Shown here: one piece after another, positions 11,466 through 22,160 of the stretch | Position numbering within the stretch: the stretch's first letter is position 1 | Layout: each line of letters starts with the position of its first letter | Assembly (NCBI GenBank): GCA_907165275.2 | Contig: OU015650.1 | Coordinates: 14,104,001 to 14,168,000, forward strand | Reading direction: 5' to 3' | Origin: Zygaena filipendulae | Lineage: Eukaryota; Arthropoda; Insecta; Lepidoptera; Zygaenidae | Length of the DNA stretch: 64,000 bases | The notes under the pieces: generated by a model | What the model was told of the DNA's origin: nothing | The model's database searches: none | Seen by the model: the letters and a program-made list of their open reading frames with translations, nothing else | Program-made: the position numbers and the translations under genes

Positions 11466-11906
11466 ATGGGTAATCATCAAATATGCATTCTTTAGGTTCC
11501 AACATAATCGCTTACACGAAACGTATACCTAAATGGAGATCTTTTTCCTTAATTTATTAATATTTTACGTGACGTATTAAACGGAATATATTAAGCAAAT
11601 ACCTAACCATGTTGTAGCTATAAATGAGACGTTTTCTTGTAATTAATTAAGTGAATGAGCCGTGGACTCAGCGTTGGAATTCTCGTTCCTTTTCCAGAGG
11701 GCAGGTCCGACCTTAATTTGCTTATATGGTTGACATTTTCCTTGATTTTTCTGATTTATGTATGTAGGTAGAAGTCAAACTTAAAAGAACACGTGTTAAA
11801 ATTTTTAAAGAAATTGTGGAGTACACCAATCCTTTCCACTGTGGTGACGTGGTGGACAATCGCCAGCCTATCCCTAGCACCATAGGTTTTGCAGTGGGTT
11901 CAATAA

Positions 11907-12087
11907 TCCTTACCAATATTATAAATGCGAAATTGAGTTTGTTTATTTTTTTTGTTACGCTTTCACGCCTCAACGGCTCAACGGATCATCATGAAATTTT
12001 GTATACACGTTGTCAGGGATACAAAGAAGGATATAAGGTACTTTTCATTCCGGAATTCCTGCGGGTGAAACCGCGGGGGATAGCTAG
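11907..12087 (+). mobile_element. Lep1-like Helitron
   Basis: TCCTTACCAATATTATAAATGCG start and GCGGGTGAAACCGCGGGGGATAGCTAG|T end. A short internal deletion before the hairpin removes the GGAACTCCGAAA part. Confidence 0.85.
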
Positions 12088-12243
12088 TAAATTAATAAAC
12101 CTGATTTATGCTGTGCTGTGTTGGGCTGCGCTAATGGATTGTACACATGGCGTAGATCGTAATCTATAACGTAATAATTGAGTACGACAGCGCTTGGGAG
12201 ATCAAAACATCATCGCGTTCAGAAACACAAAAACAAGCGGTAA

Positions 12244-12577
12244 AATGGGCATGTTGACTAATTTTTATTTTTTAGTCCGTCTTGTAGATTATTAAAAAAA
12301 TATTGGACACGTATTTTTTTATTTTTTTACGTAATCAAAAAATAACGGCGATATATCAAGTTGAAATTTCGCGTGACGTCACTATTCTGACAGTTTGTAT
12401 GGCGGTTTTAGCGGTTAGTGACGTCACGACCCCCTCACCCTAAACTAAAATACGCTTTATCTCTGTATATTTTAAATTATTTAAAAAAGCAAAAAATACG
12501 TGTCTTTTGTTTTTTTTATTTTCTAACTGACGGACTAATTAGAATTTTGATTTTCAAAAATAGTCCACATCCCCATT
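12244..12577 (-). mobile_element. MITE family E, copy 2 (inverted relative to copy 1)
   Basis: Nearly the reverse complement of 11139-11465, ending in the same AATGGG.. / ..CCCATT repeats. With copy 1 it forms a large inverted repeat with about 780 bp between the arms. Confidence 0.75.
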
Positions 12578-12599
12578 AAGAAGTTTTACGACAATATCG

Positions 12600-13189
12600 C
12601 GGTCTGGTGGAATGGAACAACATATTTTTCCAATTATTCACATCCAGTGTTCGCGGCGTATTTATTATTGAAAGAACGCCACCTGGCGCCGCTCCTGTCT
12701 AAGGCATCGAGAATTTAATTTCGTTCCGTTAATCTTCGAACGTTGGATTAGCTTTTGTTTTGTATTTCCGCAACCGTCTCGCAGCTTTGTTCTGTTACTG
12801 CGATTTCTGGCCTCCCATTGTTATAACTACGGTACGATACGTTCAAAGTAAACAACAACAAATAAAATCGGGGTGTTTCTGGTCATTATCGCTCAATAGA
12901 TTTATGGGTCTCTCTATATAACTTTATTGTGAACGAGCTTGAAACATTATTTTAGTGGATCATATAGGTACACGTAACTCAATGTTGGGCGATGTAAAAA
13001 ATCGTAATCGATATTAAACAAACTCAAGTTGCTACCAATCGTCATGATATCATAAGTTTTCAAAGTTTTCATGGTTTACTTTATATATAATTCTGCTGAA
13101 AAGGTTATCGCCACCGTTAAGTTATAAGCTAGCCTAATGTAGGTATAATTATTAACCTTATTTTTGTCCTATATTCAATTTCTTTTTAC
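12600..13189. other. Intergenic, nothing recognised
   Basis: Contains a less AT-rich block at 12640-12840 with no long ORF. It could be conserved non-coding DNA, but that cannot be judged from one genome. Confidence 0.4.
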
Positions 13190-13336
13190 GTAATCGCAGC
13201 CACACGCGTGAACGGCTGGACCGATCACCATTAAATTTTGCATAAACGTTTTCACGGTTACAAAAGGACTTTTTATGCCGGAATTCCCGTGGGAACTCCG
13301 AAAATAACGTGGGTGAAACCGCGGGGGATAGCGAGT
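13190..13336 (+). mobile_element. Lep1-like Helitron, 5'-eroded
   Basis: CACACGCGTGAACGGCTGGACCGATCACC, GGAATTCCCGTGGGAACTCC and GTGGGTGAAACCGCGGGGGATAGCGAG. The terminal CTAG is mutated to CGAG. Confidence 0.75.
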
Positions 13337-14090
13337 AGAAAATGAAGGAAATAATAAACTGAATCTTATTAGATATTGATCTTGTCTTCTGTATCTATAT
13401 TATTTGCAAATAAAATACGCTTACACAAAATAATGATTTTGAATTACATGGGTAAGTGAACTTATTGTATAAATGTATTTAACCATAACGAAAAACTGTT
13501 TTTTTCAGTCATTGACGCTTATTCACAACACAGTGAAAAAAAAATAACAAAGATACTGCAGGAAATATAAAGGAAATAAATATTATTGTCCATTGAAATC
13601 CTGTTTTCCCAGGCTGAACACAAACAAAACAATTGCCTGCTATCCCCGTACCTACCTATCGTTGAAAAAACATAATTTATGACCGCGGATAGTAGGTACT
13701 AGGTAGGTAATTCGGACGAATAATGGCCGCAAAAAATACTTCTCTCTCCTCCTGAATTAGCTGTACTGATTAACTATTAATCAATTGCGACCTGACGGCA
13801 AAAAGAGCGATTGATAGCGGCTCCCTCCGCCTCGCCCCGCACTACCCCTCGCCGACCCTTTACAGTGACGCACCTAATTTCACTTCGGCGGGAAACATTT
13901 ATTATCTGTTTTATTTCTTATCTGTCCCCCTGTCACCCGCCATTTTATTTTGAGTTTCCTATAGCAAAAACAAAAAATAAGCAAAATACTCATCGATGCG
14001 TTTGTTAGTGATGTTTCGCTTTTTAAAATTTGTTTTTTTTTTTAACTCTCATTTCCAACAACATAAACTGGCAAATAGGTTAGTTTAGAA

Positions 14091-14335
14091 GTTTTTTGGC
14101 GGGAATCAAAGATGGCGGTTCTGTCATTTATTTTCATATCGATAAAAAATGGATTTTGTTGTGTTATAAGGTGGTATATTGGACAATAATTTTCACAGTG
14201 ACGGTTTTTTATGTGCTCAAGAAGATAATTATATGACATTTTGAGCTGATCTCTTCGGTTTCCTCCAGGAGCTCCGAGAAAGTTCTTGCAAACTGTAGTA
14301 GGTATCGTGGCTTGCAATTTCAAACCGTACAACAA
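14091..14335 (+). repeat. Interspersed repeat C, copy 2, left part
   Basis: Matches 10013-10260. The right part of the same copy resumes at about 15005, so 14336-15004 is an insertion. Confidence 0.75.
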
Positions 14336-15004
14336 ATTTTAACACATTTTTCATTACTCATGCTCGGAAAGTAGGTCTGAAGTTGCCTGAGAAGCGGGTT
14401 GAAAGTAGCTCTTTTCAGCCCTAGGGAGAATCGCTTTCAACTGACAACTGTCAAATTATTAAAAAAAAAACTAGGTCTATTTTCACATTTCTATTGAACC
14501 ATGTTCCAACTTTCTATACAGCCAGCGCCATGTAAAATTGAAATAACGTAAAGTTTAAGTAGGTATTAATTAAAATAAAATTCACTCATTTTTTCTTAAG
14601 CTAATTAATTAATTAAAATATAAATAATATTATTTTATTTTCTTTAATTAATACTTAATAATTAAAGAAAATATTTTTTTAGATGACTTTATTATAATTT
14701 AGGTCGCCACAATGTAAATAAAATACTGGCTGAATAGCTAGCCGGTCAAAGAAAAAGAAATAGGTGGGAAAGCGTCAAGCGACTATCCAATCTTCACTCA
14801 TTTTTTCTTTAGCTAATTCCTATTTTTATTTTGACTTTCCTTGCATTCGTAATGAAAAGCACAGTGTTACCCTCGGGAGAAAGTAACTTATTTAGTGCCT
14901 CGAACTATTAGCGCCCTCGCTACGCTCTGGCGCCAAACCCCGTCTCGGCACTAAATGAGTTACTTTCACCCCTTGGATAACAATGTACTATTAATAGAAA
15001 ATAC
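14336..15004. mobile_element. Repeat family D inserted in repeat C
   Basis: Begins near CATTTTTCATTACTCATGC, includes TTGAAAGTAGCTCTTTTCAGCCCTAGGGAG and ends near TGGATAACAATGTACTATTA. An inverted related copy lies at 29890-30225. The middle is AT-rich with a TTAATTAATTAA-type region. No ORF. Confidence 0.6.
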
Positions 15005-15719
15005 ATTGATCTAACTAATTTACTTGAAACTGACTTAATGCATTATATGCGAAAGTCCATAAAAAAGAAGAAACAAAAAAGAAAGGTTAGTTTACTAAAG
15101 TAATAAAGAAAGATACACAAATGCACCAGGAGCGGATATCCACGAGGATGTTGGCATAAACCCGATCCATTTTCGTTCGGTTTCGCGGGCATAAACAAGC
15201 GCGGTCGCTTTGTCGAAACCCTTCCAACGGCTCTCAGGTGACATAGTTTATGGGCCATAACCTGCCCATAACCAAGCAATATGGCGACCAGCGGGACTAT
15301 ATTTTAGCGGTAAATTTGACATTATATCAAACGCGCATTCTATTTAGACAAGCGAAGAGAATCTAATAAACACAACGAATATAATTAACATTTTTTATGT
15401 GTTAGTGCGTTCACAATTTTTTTATAAATAAAGGCATACAAAAGGCGGGCTACTAGCGATCTCTTCCAGACAACGTTGGCAGACCTTTACAACTTTTATA
15501 GAACGCGTTTTGTGTTTCTTTCAAATTAAACGTAGGTACACAATAAATTGTCTTACTTTTGCAATCAAATAATTCTCAAATGAATAGGTAAACGTTATGT
15601 AAAAAATTTACATAAAGTTTTCAATACAAAACTGCGTAAATAATTTCGTAAAACGTGTAAGAATTTTTTATTATAACATACAATTTAACGGAATCCTTAA
15701 CAAGATGAGTAGGTACCTA

Positions 15720-15943
15720 TCTAATATATATAAATCACGTGTCACGTTGTTTGTCCGCGATGGACTACGAAACTACTGAACGGATTTTGATAAAATTTTG
15801 CAACCATTTATAATATGGTCCAACTTAAAAGATAGGATAGTTTTTATCCCGGAATTTCCTCGGGAACTGAAGGAGATAGTACTTTTTTCCCGCAACCTCC
15901 GCGGGAACTCCGAAATTACCGCGGATGAAATCGCGGGGGAAAT
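15720..15943 (+). mobile_element. Lep1-like Helitron (AATCACGTGTCACGTTGTTTG subfamily)
   Basis: Starts TCTAATATATATAAATCACG and has the tandem palindromes CGGAATTTCCTCGGGAACTG and CCTCCGCGGGAACTCC. The hairpin GCGGATGAAATCGCGGGGG is followed by AAATAAAA, so the last bases (CAGCTAG) are lost. The same subfamily occurs at 20738 and 52684. Confidence 0.8.
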
Positions 15944-16698
15944 AAAATCAGAAAAGAAAAAAGAATTAAAAATCAAACCGTTAGAGTATCAATATAATAA
16001 AACAAAGACTTTTAACAGCAAACTAAGATTACTATTAAGGGCCTACTGAGACGTACATAAGTTCAATTAAGTTATTATTTTCTATGAACAATGAGTCTCT
16101 GTCTATAAGTCGATATTAGGAACATGAGTTACCTACTACATCATAAATCTTTTTATTCGTTATTTTCTTCATAATTTTATCTTATTTTTCCTATCTCCGT
16201 GCCTGGTAAGTATTACAAAACAAAATCCACTTGCAACAATTTTTTATCAACGCAAAAATACATAACCAACGCCTACGGTTCCAACCAAAATCTCCTCCCT
16301 TAGCACCCTATTTAATGTCACAGAAACCTACCACGGAAAGTTATAGCGGTTCAATATTGCTTTTTCGGATCGAATCCTGGCGGCAGACCGCGGCCCTAAA
16401 TCAACTGAACCAGAGTGTCACGAGTCACGACTCGACCCGGCGCGACACCTCGCGCCACGCCTCGCGAGAGGTAGGTCTACGTCTCAAGGAATATTCCACG
16501 CACCGAAAGCCGAAGCTAAAATGTCTATCATACTTTCGCATTGTTGACGAACGTCATTTCCCCGGCTCTTTATTTTGACAGGGGACGGGGTGATATTGTA
16601 TTACTTGACGTTTGCCGTGTAAGTGTTTATTTGTATACACAGAGGTGGATACTTTCGTATATTTTGTATCAATATGAAAATCTATCTTTTCATATTCT

Positions 16699-17412
16699 CA
16701 GACGAAATAAAAACTCAAGACGGAGCGCTGTGAACAACAAAGTGAAGCCGATAAAACTACGCCTTGGCGTGTACATGCACAGTTACACGCACACACATAT
16801 AACGAAACTACGCCTTACCTTGTCAGTCCAGCTATTCCGGCGAGCGGAGTGTCAAGCTGTAATAATTAAGTTTTAAAGAAAAAATGCCGAAATGTGTAGT
16901 AAAAGGATGTGAAAACCAATCTTCGAAAAATAAAAGGCAAGATAGAACCACATTTTTAATAAAATATCAATTTTATCAATTTATGACAACTTGGAACACA
17001 AAACCTCCACAACTTCCACAAGTGTTGCTACTAGTGAGCGTCACAATAGTCCCCGTTTATCGGGTAAGTTAGTGTGACGTGGAACGTAATGTAACACTTT
17101 CATTTACCTTTTTCGATTTTAACTTTTATCATTCATAAAATTAATGTAAGTGTAAATAGGCGTTAATTTTTATTTTCCATATTTTATCATAACTTTGAAA
17201 CCTATATTTTTAAGGTTCTCGAATATACAACCGAGGTATACAAAAAAATACTAACTTATCTATTTACTTATCCATTCATCCTTCTAGAACTTAGACAATT
17301 TTGGGTAATAAGTTTTCTCTGCACGGCAACACTCACTAAATGCCCACATGTTTACGAAACCAGCATCACTTTTTTTTTGACAGCGCTCCATCTTGAGTTT
17401 TTATTACGTCTG
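16699..17412 (+). mobile_element. TIR element carrying a THAP start (P-like, non-autonomous)
   Basis: Inverted repeats of about 45 bp flank it: CAGACGAAATAAAAACTCAA.. (16699-16745) and the complement ending ..TTGAGTTTTTATTACGTCTG (17367-17412), with a shared inner GGAGCGCTGT. Inside is a THAP-like N-terminus at 16884. CA ends plus a THAP domain suggest the P superfamily (inference). No clear 8-bp target duplication is visible. Confidence 0.55.
16884..17072 (+). pseudogene. THAP-domain N-terminus fragment
   Basis: MPKCVVKGCENQSSKNKRQD has the C-x4-C start of a THAP zinc finger (THAP proteins begin MPKxCxxxxC). Sequence after RTTF does not continue with the usual FP/W/H pattern, so the domain is truncated or the real exon ends near there. 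It lies inside the TIR element at 16699-17412. Confidence 0.45.
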
Positions 17413-17443
17413 AGTTCATATTGGAAAAATCTGGATGGAAAAA

Positions 17444-17605
17444 TCTTTCCTAATATTATAAATGCGAAAATGAGTTTGTTTGTTATGCTTTCACGCCTTA
17501 ACGGCTCAATCGAATTTTGCAAGCACGTTGTCAGGGGTACAGAGAAGGACATCGGCTAATTTTTAGCCCAGAATTACCACGGATGAAACCGCGGGAAACA
17601 GCTAG
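17444..17605 (+). mobile_element. Lep1-like Helitron
   Basis: TCTTTCCTAATATTATAAATGCG start, central block, and ACGGATGAAACCGCGGGAAACAGCTAG|T end. The palindromic GGAATTCC..GGGAAC segment is shortened to AGAATTACC. Confidence 0.85.
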
Positions 17606-18190
17606 TACTTAGATAAAGCGCATCAAAGTATAGGAGCGAGGCTCGCGACGGCAAAGCGTCGATTAAACTCTAGGAAAGCGTGACGTGAAAATAGAAAAAT
17701 TACGTGTCCAATATTTTTGTACGAAGTTTTTTATCGCACGGTACGGATGGTAGTAAAAATTCAATCTCCGTCACGGCGTCATATAACTGCTCTACGGGAG
17801 CAACTGTCATTTGTTTCGAAATCAGTTTTTTTTTTTGCCTCTTTTCACGCATAACGAACTGACTCAGTTTAATATTACAACTTGTAATGAGGCGGCTGTA
17901 TCATGTGTGTCACTCGTTATTCAGACATCCTGCCTCATTTCTATTACTGTCATTTTTTTTAAACGAGCCTAGAGATGATAGGAATGGGTTGTTGCTGACA
18001 ATAACAACTTAAATTTCGAACTCAACCTTGCTCCGGCGTGAGCCCGACGACAAACGTAGACACACAAAATAAGTGCGCACAAGCCGGCCGCCTGTAGTAC
18101 CTAGTGGTATAGAGATTAATCTGTTCGCTTGTATGAAGTGTCACAGGTGAGCCGATTAAAGAGTTTCCGAGGGAGCCCCGTAATCCACAA
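17606..18190. other. Intergenic, partial MITE-E-like fragment
   Basis: 17610-17730 shares AGATAAAGCGCAT and ACGTGTCCAATATTTT with MITE family E. The rest is not recognised. Confidence 0.4.
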
Positions 18191-18229
18191 AAATGGTACC
18201 TACCATAAAGATATATATTTTTTTTTTTT

Positions 18230-18940
18230 TTATATGTCGGCGTGAGGGTAGTTCACTAAAAATAACTGTTGCTTCCCGCTGTCGAATAGCGGTTGCAGTA
18301 AGTTCGTTCCCCCGCTCCACTCCATTGCCCGACTCGTCTTTGTTAGAACTTGTTATAAAATGCGGGTATGCGTAAGCGACGGTTCATTGTTACTTTGTGT
18401 TCGGTTCAGTGCAGTTATAGTCTCGTATCAGTGTCGAATCAATCTAGAGTGGCTATAGTGATTACGTGTGCTGTCTCATCTAATTGTTTCCAGAGGTTTG
18501 CTAAGTCGGGAGCACGGGCAGTGGAGGTGAGCGTTCATGCATTGTAAAGGGGCCCCATTAAACTTACACCTGGGTCGCAAGTCCCAGGCCCTGCTCCGTG
18601 TTCCCTACGGATATCTGGTATGCTGTACAACTTCTGTGTTGGTGCAATTAATTGTAATCGTTTCTAGTTGGTTCTAGATGTGTCGCTCAGCTAGGAAATA
18701 GATAGGTAGATAAAGGTTGTCTGGTAGAGATCGCTAGTATAGCGATAAGACCGCCTTTTGCATGCCTTTAGTTATAAGTTTCTGTAAACATACTGTAACA
18801 TTATTTTAGTGTACAATAAAGTGTATTCTATTCTATTCTAATAGTCTCGGTCATACCTTTCCCTGCCTTCAGCTATCATTACAATAGCAGATAACTATCT
18901 GCTGTTATCTGCTACTATGTTCCATTCCTTCTATATTCTA
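18230..18940 (+). repeat. Interspersed repeat F, copy 1 (promoter-like, interrupted)
   Basis: Starts ATGTCGGCGTGAGGGTAGTT. The reverse complement is at about 43895-44495. It holds a TATAAAA (about 18354) and a TCATTG initiator-like motif roughly 30 bp downstream, so it may be an LTR or LINE 5' region. It is split at 18694-18840 by a LINE tail. Confidence 0.65.
18694..18840 (+). mobile_element. LINE 3'-tail insertion in repeat F
   Basis: A 147-bp insert with AGAGATCGCTAGTATAGCGATAAGACCGCC, GTACAATAAAGTG and the tail (ATTCT)n. The uninterrupted copy at about 44024 reads GCTCAGCTA|ATAGTCTCGG, which defines the insertion point. Confidence 0.8.
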
Positions 18941-19722
18941 CATATCATGTATAATTTATTTAGTTCGAGTAATTTAATGTCTTGTAATAATATAACATAG
19001 GTACGGCATATTTAACATGATCTTAGGATATCCCGGGGAATACCAAAATAGACGCATTTAGTGAATAATGCTGTGTTTGTAAACAAATAAGTAAAGGAGA
19101 GATGTAGTGCCTACAACAATTCCAAAGGCGCAAGTTTGGCTATTCCTTAAAAGAGTCTGTCCTAAAATTAAGTGTAAAATTACTTTTCGTCCAAACTTAA
19201 AGCAAACAAGAGATTAAATCAAAAGCTTTAATTAGCAACAGACACAAATCTACATTAAACAACGTTTCGAGAACCCTCTTTTGAACTGAGGAGCCTTCAC
19301 TCCCCAGCCTCCCCGAGCCGTAAGTCCGGGGCAGTGGTTGGGGCTTTAAATTTGATCGGGACACAATGACTCTTTCACTCTCATAATGGCTATTAAGGTT
19401 TTATAATTGAATAGAATGTTATGAGAAAAGATAACTAGGTATTCTACATACAGAATTTGGAAATACGTCGGATGAAGGTGAGTTTGCAAGAAAGTGGAAA
19501 TATATTGGGTGAATTCTGATGCAATTAACACTCTATCTGTAGTCTGTACCATAGTATTGTTTTGATTAAATATTGTATCCGCGTAGGTTTTGGCATTTTC
19601 TTGGGAACTCATAGTTCCGGTATGAAAAGCACTCTAAATTCATGATAACTTTCTCCCGACATCGATGAAATACAGTTGTTCGAAAATTAGGTTTATGTCA
19701 GAATCTACCTTTTATTTAATTA
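18941..19722. other. Intergenic, nothing firmly recognised
   Basis: An 88-codon minus-strand open frame (19346-19612) begins MSSQENAKTYADTIFNQNNT but shows no family motif I recognise. Its codon content does not distinguish it from chance. Confidence 0.3.
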
Positions 19723-19862
19723 CTAGCTGTGCCCCGCGGTTTTACCCGCGTGAGTTTCGGATTTACTTCTTAAACTTTCCCTGAACTTCCACAAATATTT
19801 CAAGATCAAAATTAGTCAAATCGGTTCAGTCATTCTTGAGTTTTTATTTTTATATATAAAGA
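19723..19862 (-). mobile_element. Lep1-like Helitron
   Basis: On the minus strand it runs TCTTTATATATAAAAATAAA .. CACGCGGGTAAAACCGCGGGGCACAGCTAG|T, with a short middle. The palindromic GGAATTCCCGCGGG block is deleted. Confidence 0.8.
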
Positions 19863-20228
19863 TTAACAATACATCGTAACAGCATTTTTTACACTGCATA
19901 ACATTAATACTAGTAACAGACGATCCAACTTGGTTGGATCCGACCGCCCGATCACGACCAAATCGGAACGTGTATAGGGTAGTTGGTCCAACATTATTAT
20001 TATTAATACCGGTTGGACGTGGTCGGCTCGCCGACGCACCCGACAAGCCAACCGTCCAACCAAATTGGTACGTGTGGAGGCAAACGATCCAACCGATGTG
20101 TCTCAGTCGCATTCGAAACGCCGCCGAGCGCTGACGAAAAGTAGGAAAAAAGTAAATGATAAGTACTACGTACAACTTACAACTACGTAATACTTATTAT
20201 TTCGATGTTAAAAACAAACTTAATATAC

Positions 20229-20734
20229 ACACCGGCAGAATTAGCGGAACATAAAAAGGCAGAGTATAGAAATAATTACGTATATATATTAAAACAAATA
20301 ATAATTAGACTTGAAGTAATAAATTAATATACATCTTTTAACACTTTAAAAGTTTGTAATTAAATTATTAAATTTTATTTAAAATAATAATAAAAAAAAA
20401 ACACTTTTTCTCTAATTTGTGAGCACACAAATAATGTTGCAAATTAAAGATTACTGTGATTTTAACACTAAATAAATGAACGATAAATAAAGTGTGTTTC
20501 CCCTATGTCATTCAACTTTTATTTGCAACATTGTCTGTGTTCTCACAAACTAGAGATTTATTTTTTAATTTTGATTACTTTTAATAAAATTTAACTAAAA
20601 ACTTCTTAAAGTCGATGTTATAAGATGCATATTAGTTTATTACTTCATGCCTGATAATAATTTGTTTTAATATATGTATATACGTAATTATTTCTATACT
20701 CTGCCTTTTTATGTTCCGCTAATTCTGCCGGTGT
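20229..20734. mobile_element. Foldback element with long inverted repeats
   Basis: Arms from ACACCGGCAGAATTAGCGGA inward match as inverted repeats over well more than 100 bp. A loop of about 150 bp is AT-rich. TA flanks fit a TA target site. No ORF. It sits inside the MADF-bearing element. Confidence 0.8.
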
Positions 20735-20737
20735 ATA

Positions 20738-21015
20738 TATATAAATCACGTGTCACGCTGTTTGTCCGCGATGGACTCCCAAACTACTGAACTAATTTTG
20801 ATAAAATTTTGTAACCTTTTATATGGTCAAACTTAAAAGGTAGGATAGTTTTTATCCCGGAATTCCCGCGGGAACTCCGGCACTAATGCGGGGAACAGTT
20901 AATCACTGTGAACTACTGTCACGGGTACAAAGAAGGACATAGAGTACCTACTATTTCCCAGAATTCCTGCGGGAACTCCGAAATTACGGCGGATGAAATC
21001 GCGGGGGACAGCTAG
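20738..21015 (+). mobile_element. Composite Lep1-like Helitron
   Basis: First unit as in the AATCACGTGTCACG subfamily to GCGGGGAACAG, then a second partial unit (GTCACGGGTACAAAGAAGGACATAGAGTAC..) ending GCGGATGAAATCGCGGGGGACAGCTAG|T. The central segment is effectively duplicated. Confidence 0.75.
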
Positions 21016-21040
21016 TATTATTATAAATAAGTACGACGCG

Positions 21041-21235
21041 ACGACGATGGAGCAAAACTCTGAACGCGACATAACTGTGAAGTTATTAGAACTATATAAA
21101 GACTTTCCCTGTTTGTGGGATTTAACAAATAAAGATTACTTTAATAAAGAAATGAGAAATCAAGCTTATACAATTTTGTTTGAAAGTTTTAAGAGCAGGC
21201 GGCATGACGTCCGTACACTTCTTCAGTGCATATAG
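21041..21235 (+). pseudogene. MADF-domain fragment of a transposon gene
   Basis: From an in-frame Met the frame reads MEQNSERDITVKLLELYKDF and then PCLWDLTNKDYFNKEMRNQAY, the core of a MADF (Myb/SANT-like) DNA-binding domain: LIELYKxxPCLWD, KDYxxxxxRxxAW. The domain is cut off after about 60 residues by a stop. No transposase ORF remains nearby, so this is a remnant of the element at 19909-21349. Confidence 0.65.
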
Positions 21236-21831
21236 GCAAATGACGGTTGGATGCCCAACCGTCGGTACGTCTGTAGCAATGTCGGAACGGTTGGCACGAC
21301 GGCGGTAATTGGGTTGGATCCAACCAAGTTGGAACGTCTGTTACTAGTTTAAATGGAGACGCATGCATACCAGGCAGACGACTACAATAGATATCCTAAA
21401 TAGTATAGACTATAGAGTAGGCATCTACATATGTAATATAGGATGTATCTGTAATGCATGTCGTTGCAAACATCGACAACTGCCGTTACGCGCATTTTAT
21501 GACGTCATAAAATCTAGCGGCGCTGTAAAATGTAAAGATATGGCTCCCATGAAATTTTACAGTTGGATATCAATAACACGTAATGGTACAACCTTGAAAG
21601 GAACTAAATTCAGTAGATTCCAATGGAAGCGCAACAAGTCACAATCAAAAATTGGAGTTAAGCCAGTTGTGCTAAATTCAAGTTAAACCGTCGAGTCACG
21701 AGATTTTTTTGCTTATGTCTGACAGAAAGGATAGACCGAAGGTTTGGATAGAATGCGGGAATTTGCTTAAGGTGTGTGAAAGACCAACAATCGTGGATAT
21801 ATTATGTCCCAAAATTTAAAAAGAATTTAGA

Positions 21832-22160
21832 ATAGGCTAGTTTCCTGGGTAAAAAAATCAAAATTCTATTTAGTCCGTCAGTTAGATAATAAAAAAATAA
21901 AAGACACGTATTTTTTGCTTTTTTAAAATAATGGAAATATGCATAGATAAAGCGCATTAAAGTTTAGGGTGGGGGACTCGTGATGTCACAGCTCGCTATA
22001 ACGTGCGAACAAACTGTAGCGAGGCGTGACGTCATGTGAAATTTCGACTTGATATATCTCTGTTATTTTTTGGTTACATAAAAAAAAAAAAATACGTGTC
22101 CAATATTTTTTAATAATCTACAAAACGGACTAAAAAAGAAAATTTAGGAAACTAGCCTAT
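21832..22160 (+). mobile_element. MITE family E, copy 3
   Basis: Outer inverted repeats ATAGGCTAGTTTCCT / AGGAAACTAGCCTAT are perfect over 15 bp. The interior matches copies 1 and 2 (TTTAGTCCGTCAG .. AAAACGGACTAAA) with GTGATGTCAC / GTGACGTCAT motifs. Confidence 0.8.

Larger units (their letters stand above)
19909..21349. mobile_element. TIR transposon with MADF gene fragment, containing other elements
   Basis: Terminal inverted repeats of more than 30 bp: left ACTAGTAACAGACGATCCAA.., right the complement of ACTAGTAACAGACGTTCCAA... GTTGGATCC-rich palindromic subterminal repeats follow. Flanks are TTAAT and TTAAA, so the target duplication is short. A MADF-like exon lies at 21041, and MADF proteins accompany PIF/Harbinger-type transposons, so that superfamily is likely (inference). 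It is interrupted by a foldback element and a Helitron. Confidence 0.65.

Noticed and set aside
11816..12169. 117-codon frame across a Helitron
   Set aside because: Half of it is the Helitron sequence; other copies of the same element disrupt the frame.
19346..19612. 88-codon minus-strand frame starting MSSQENAKTYADTIF
   Set aside because: No motif and no neighbouring exons. Could be chance in AT-rich DNA.
21363..21686. 107-codon plus-strand frame next to the MADF element
   Set aside because: No recognisable family, no splice context, Cys-rich start looks accidental. Possible but unsupported.
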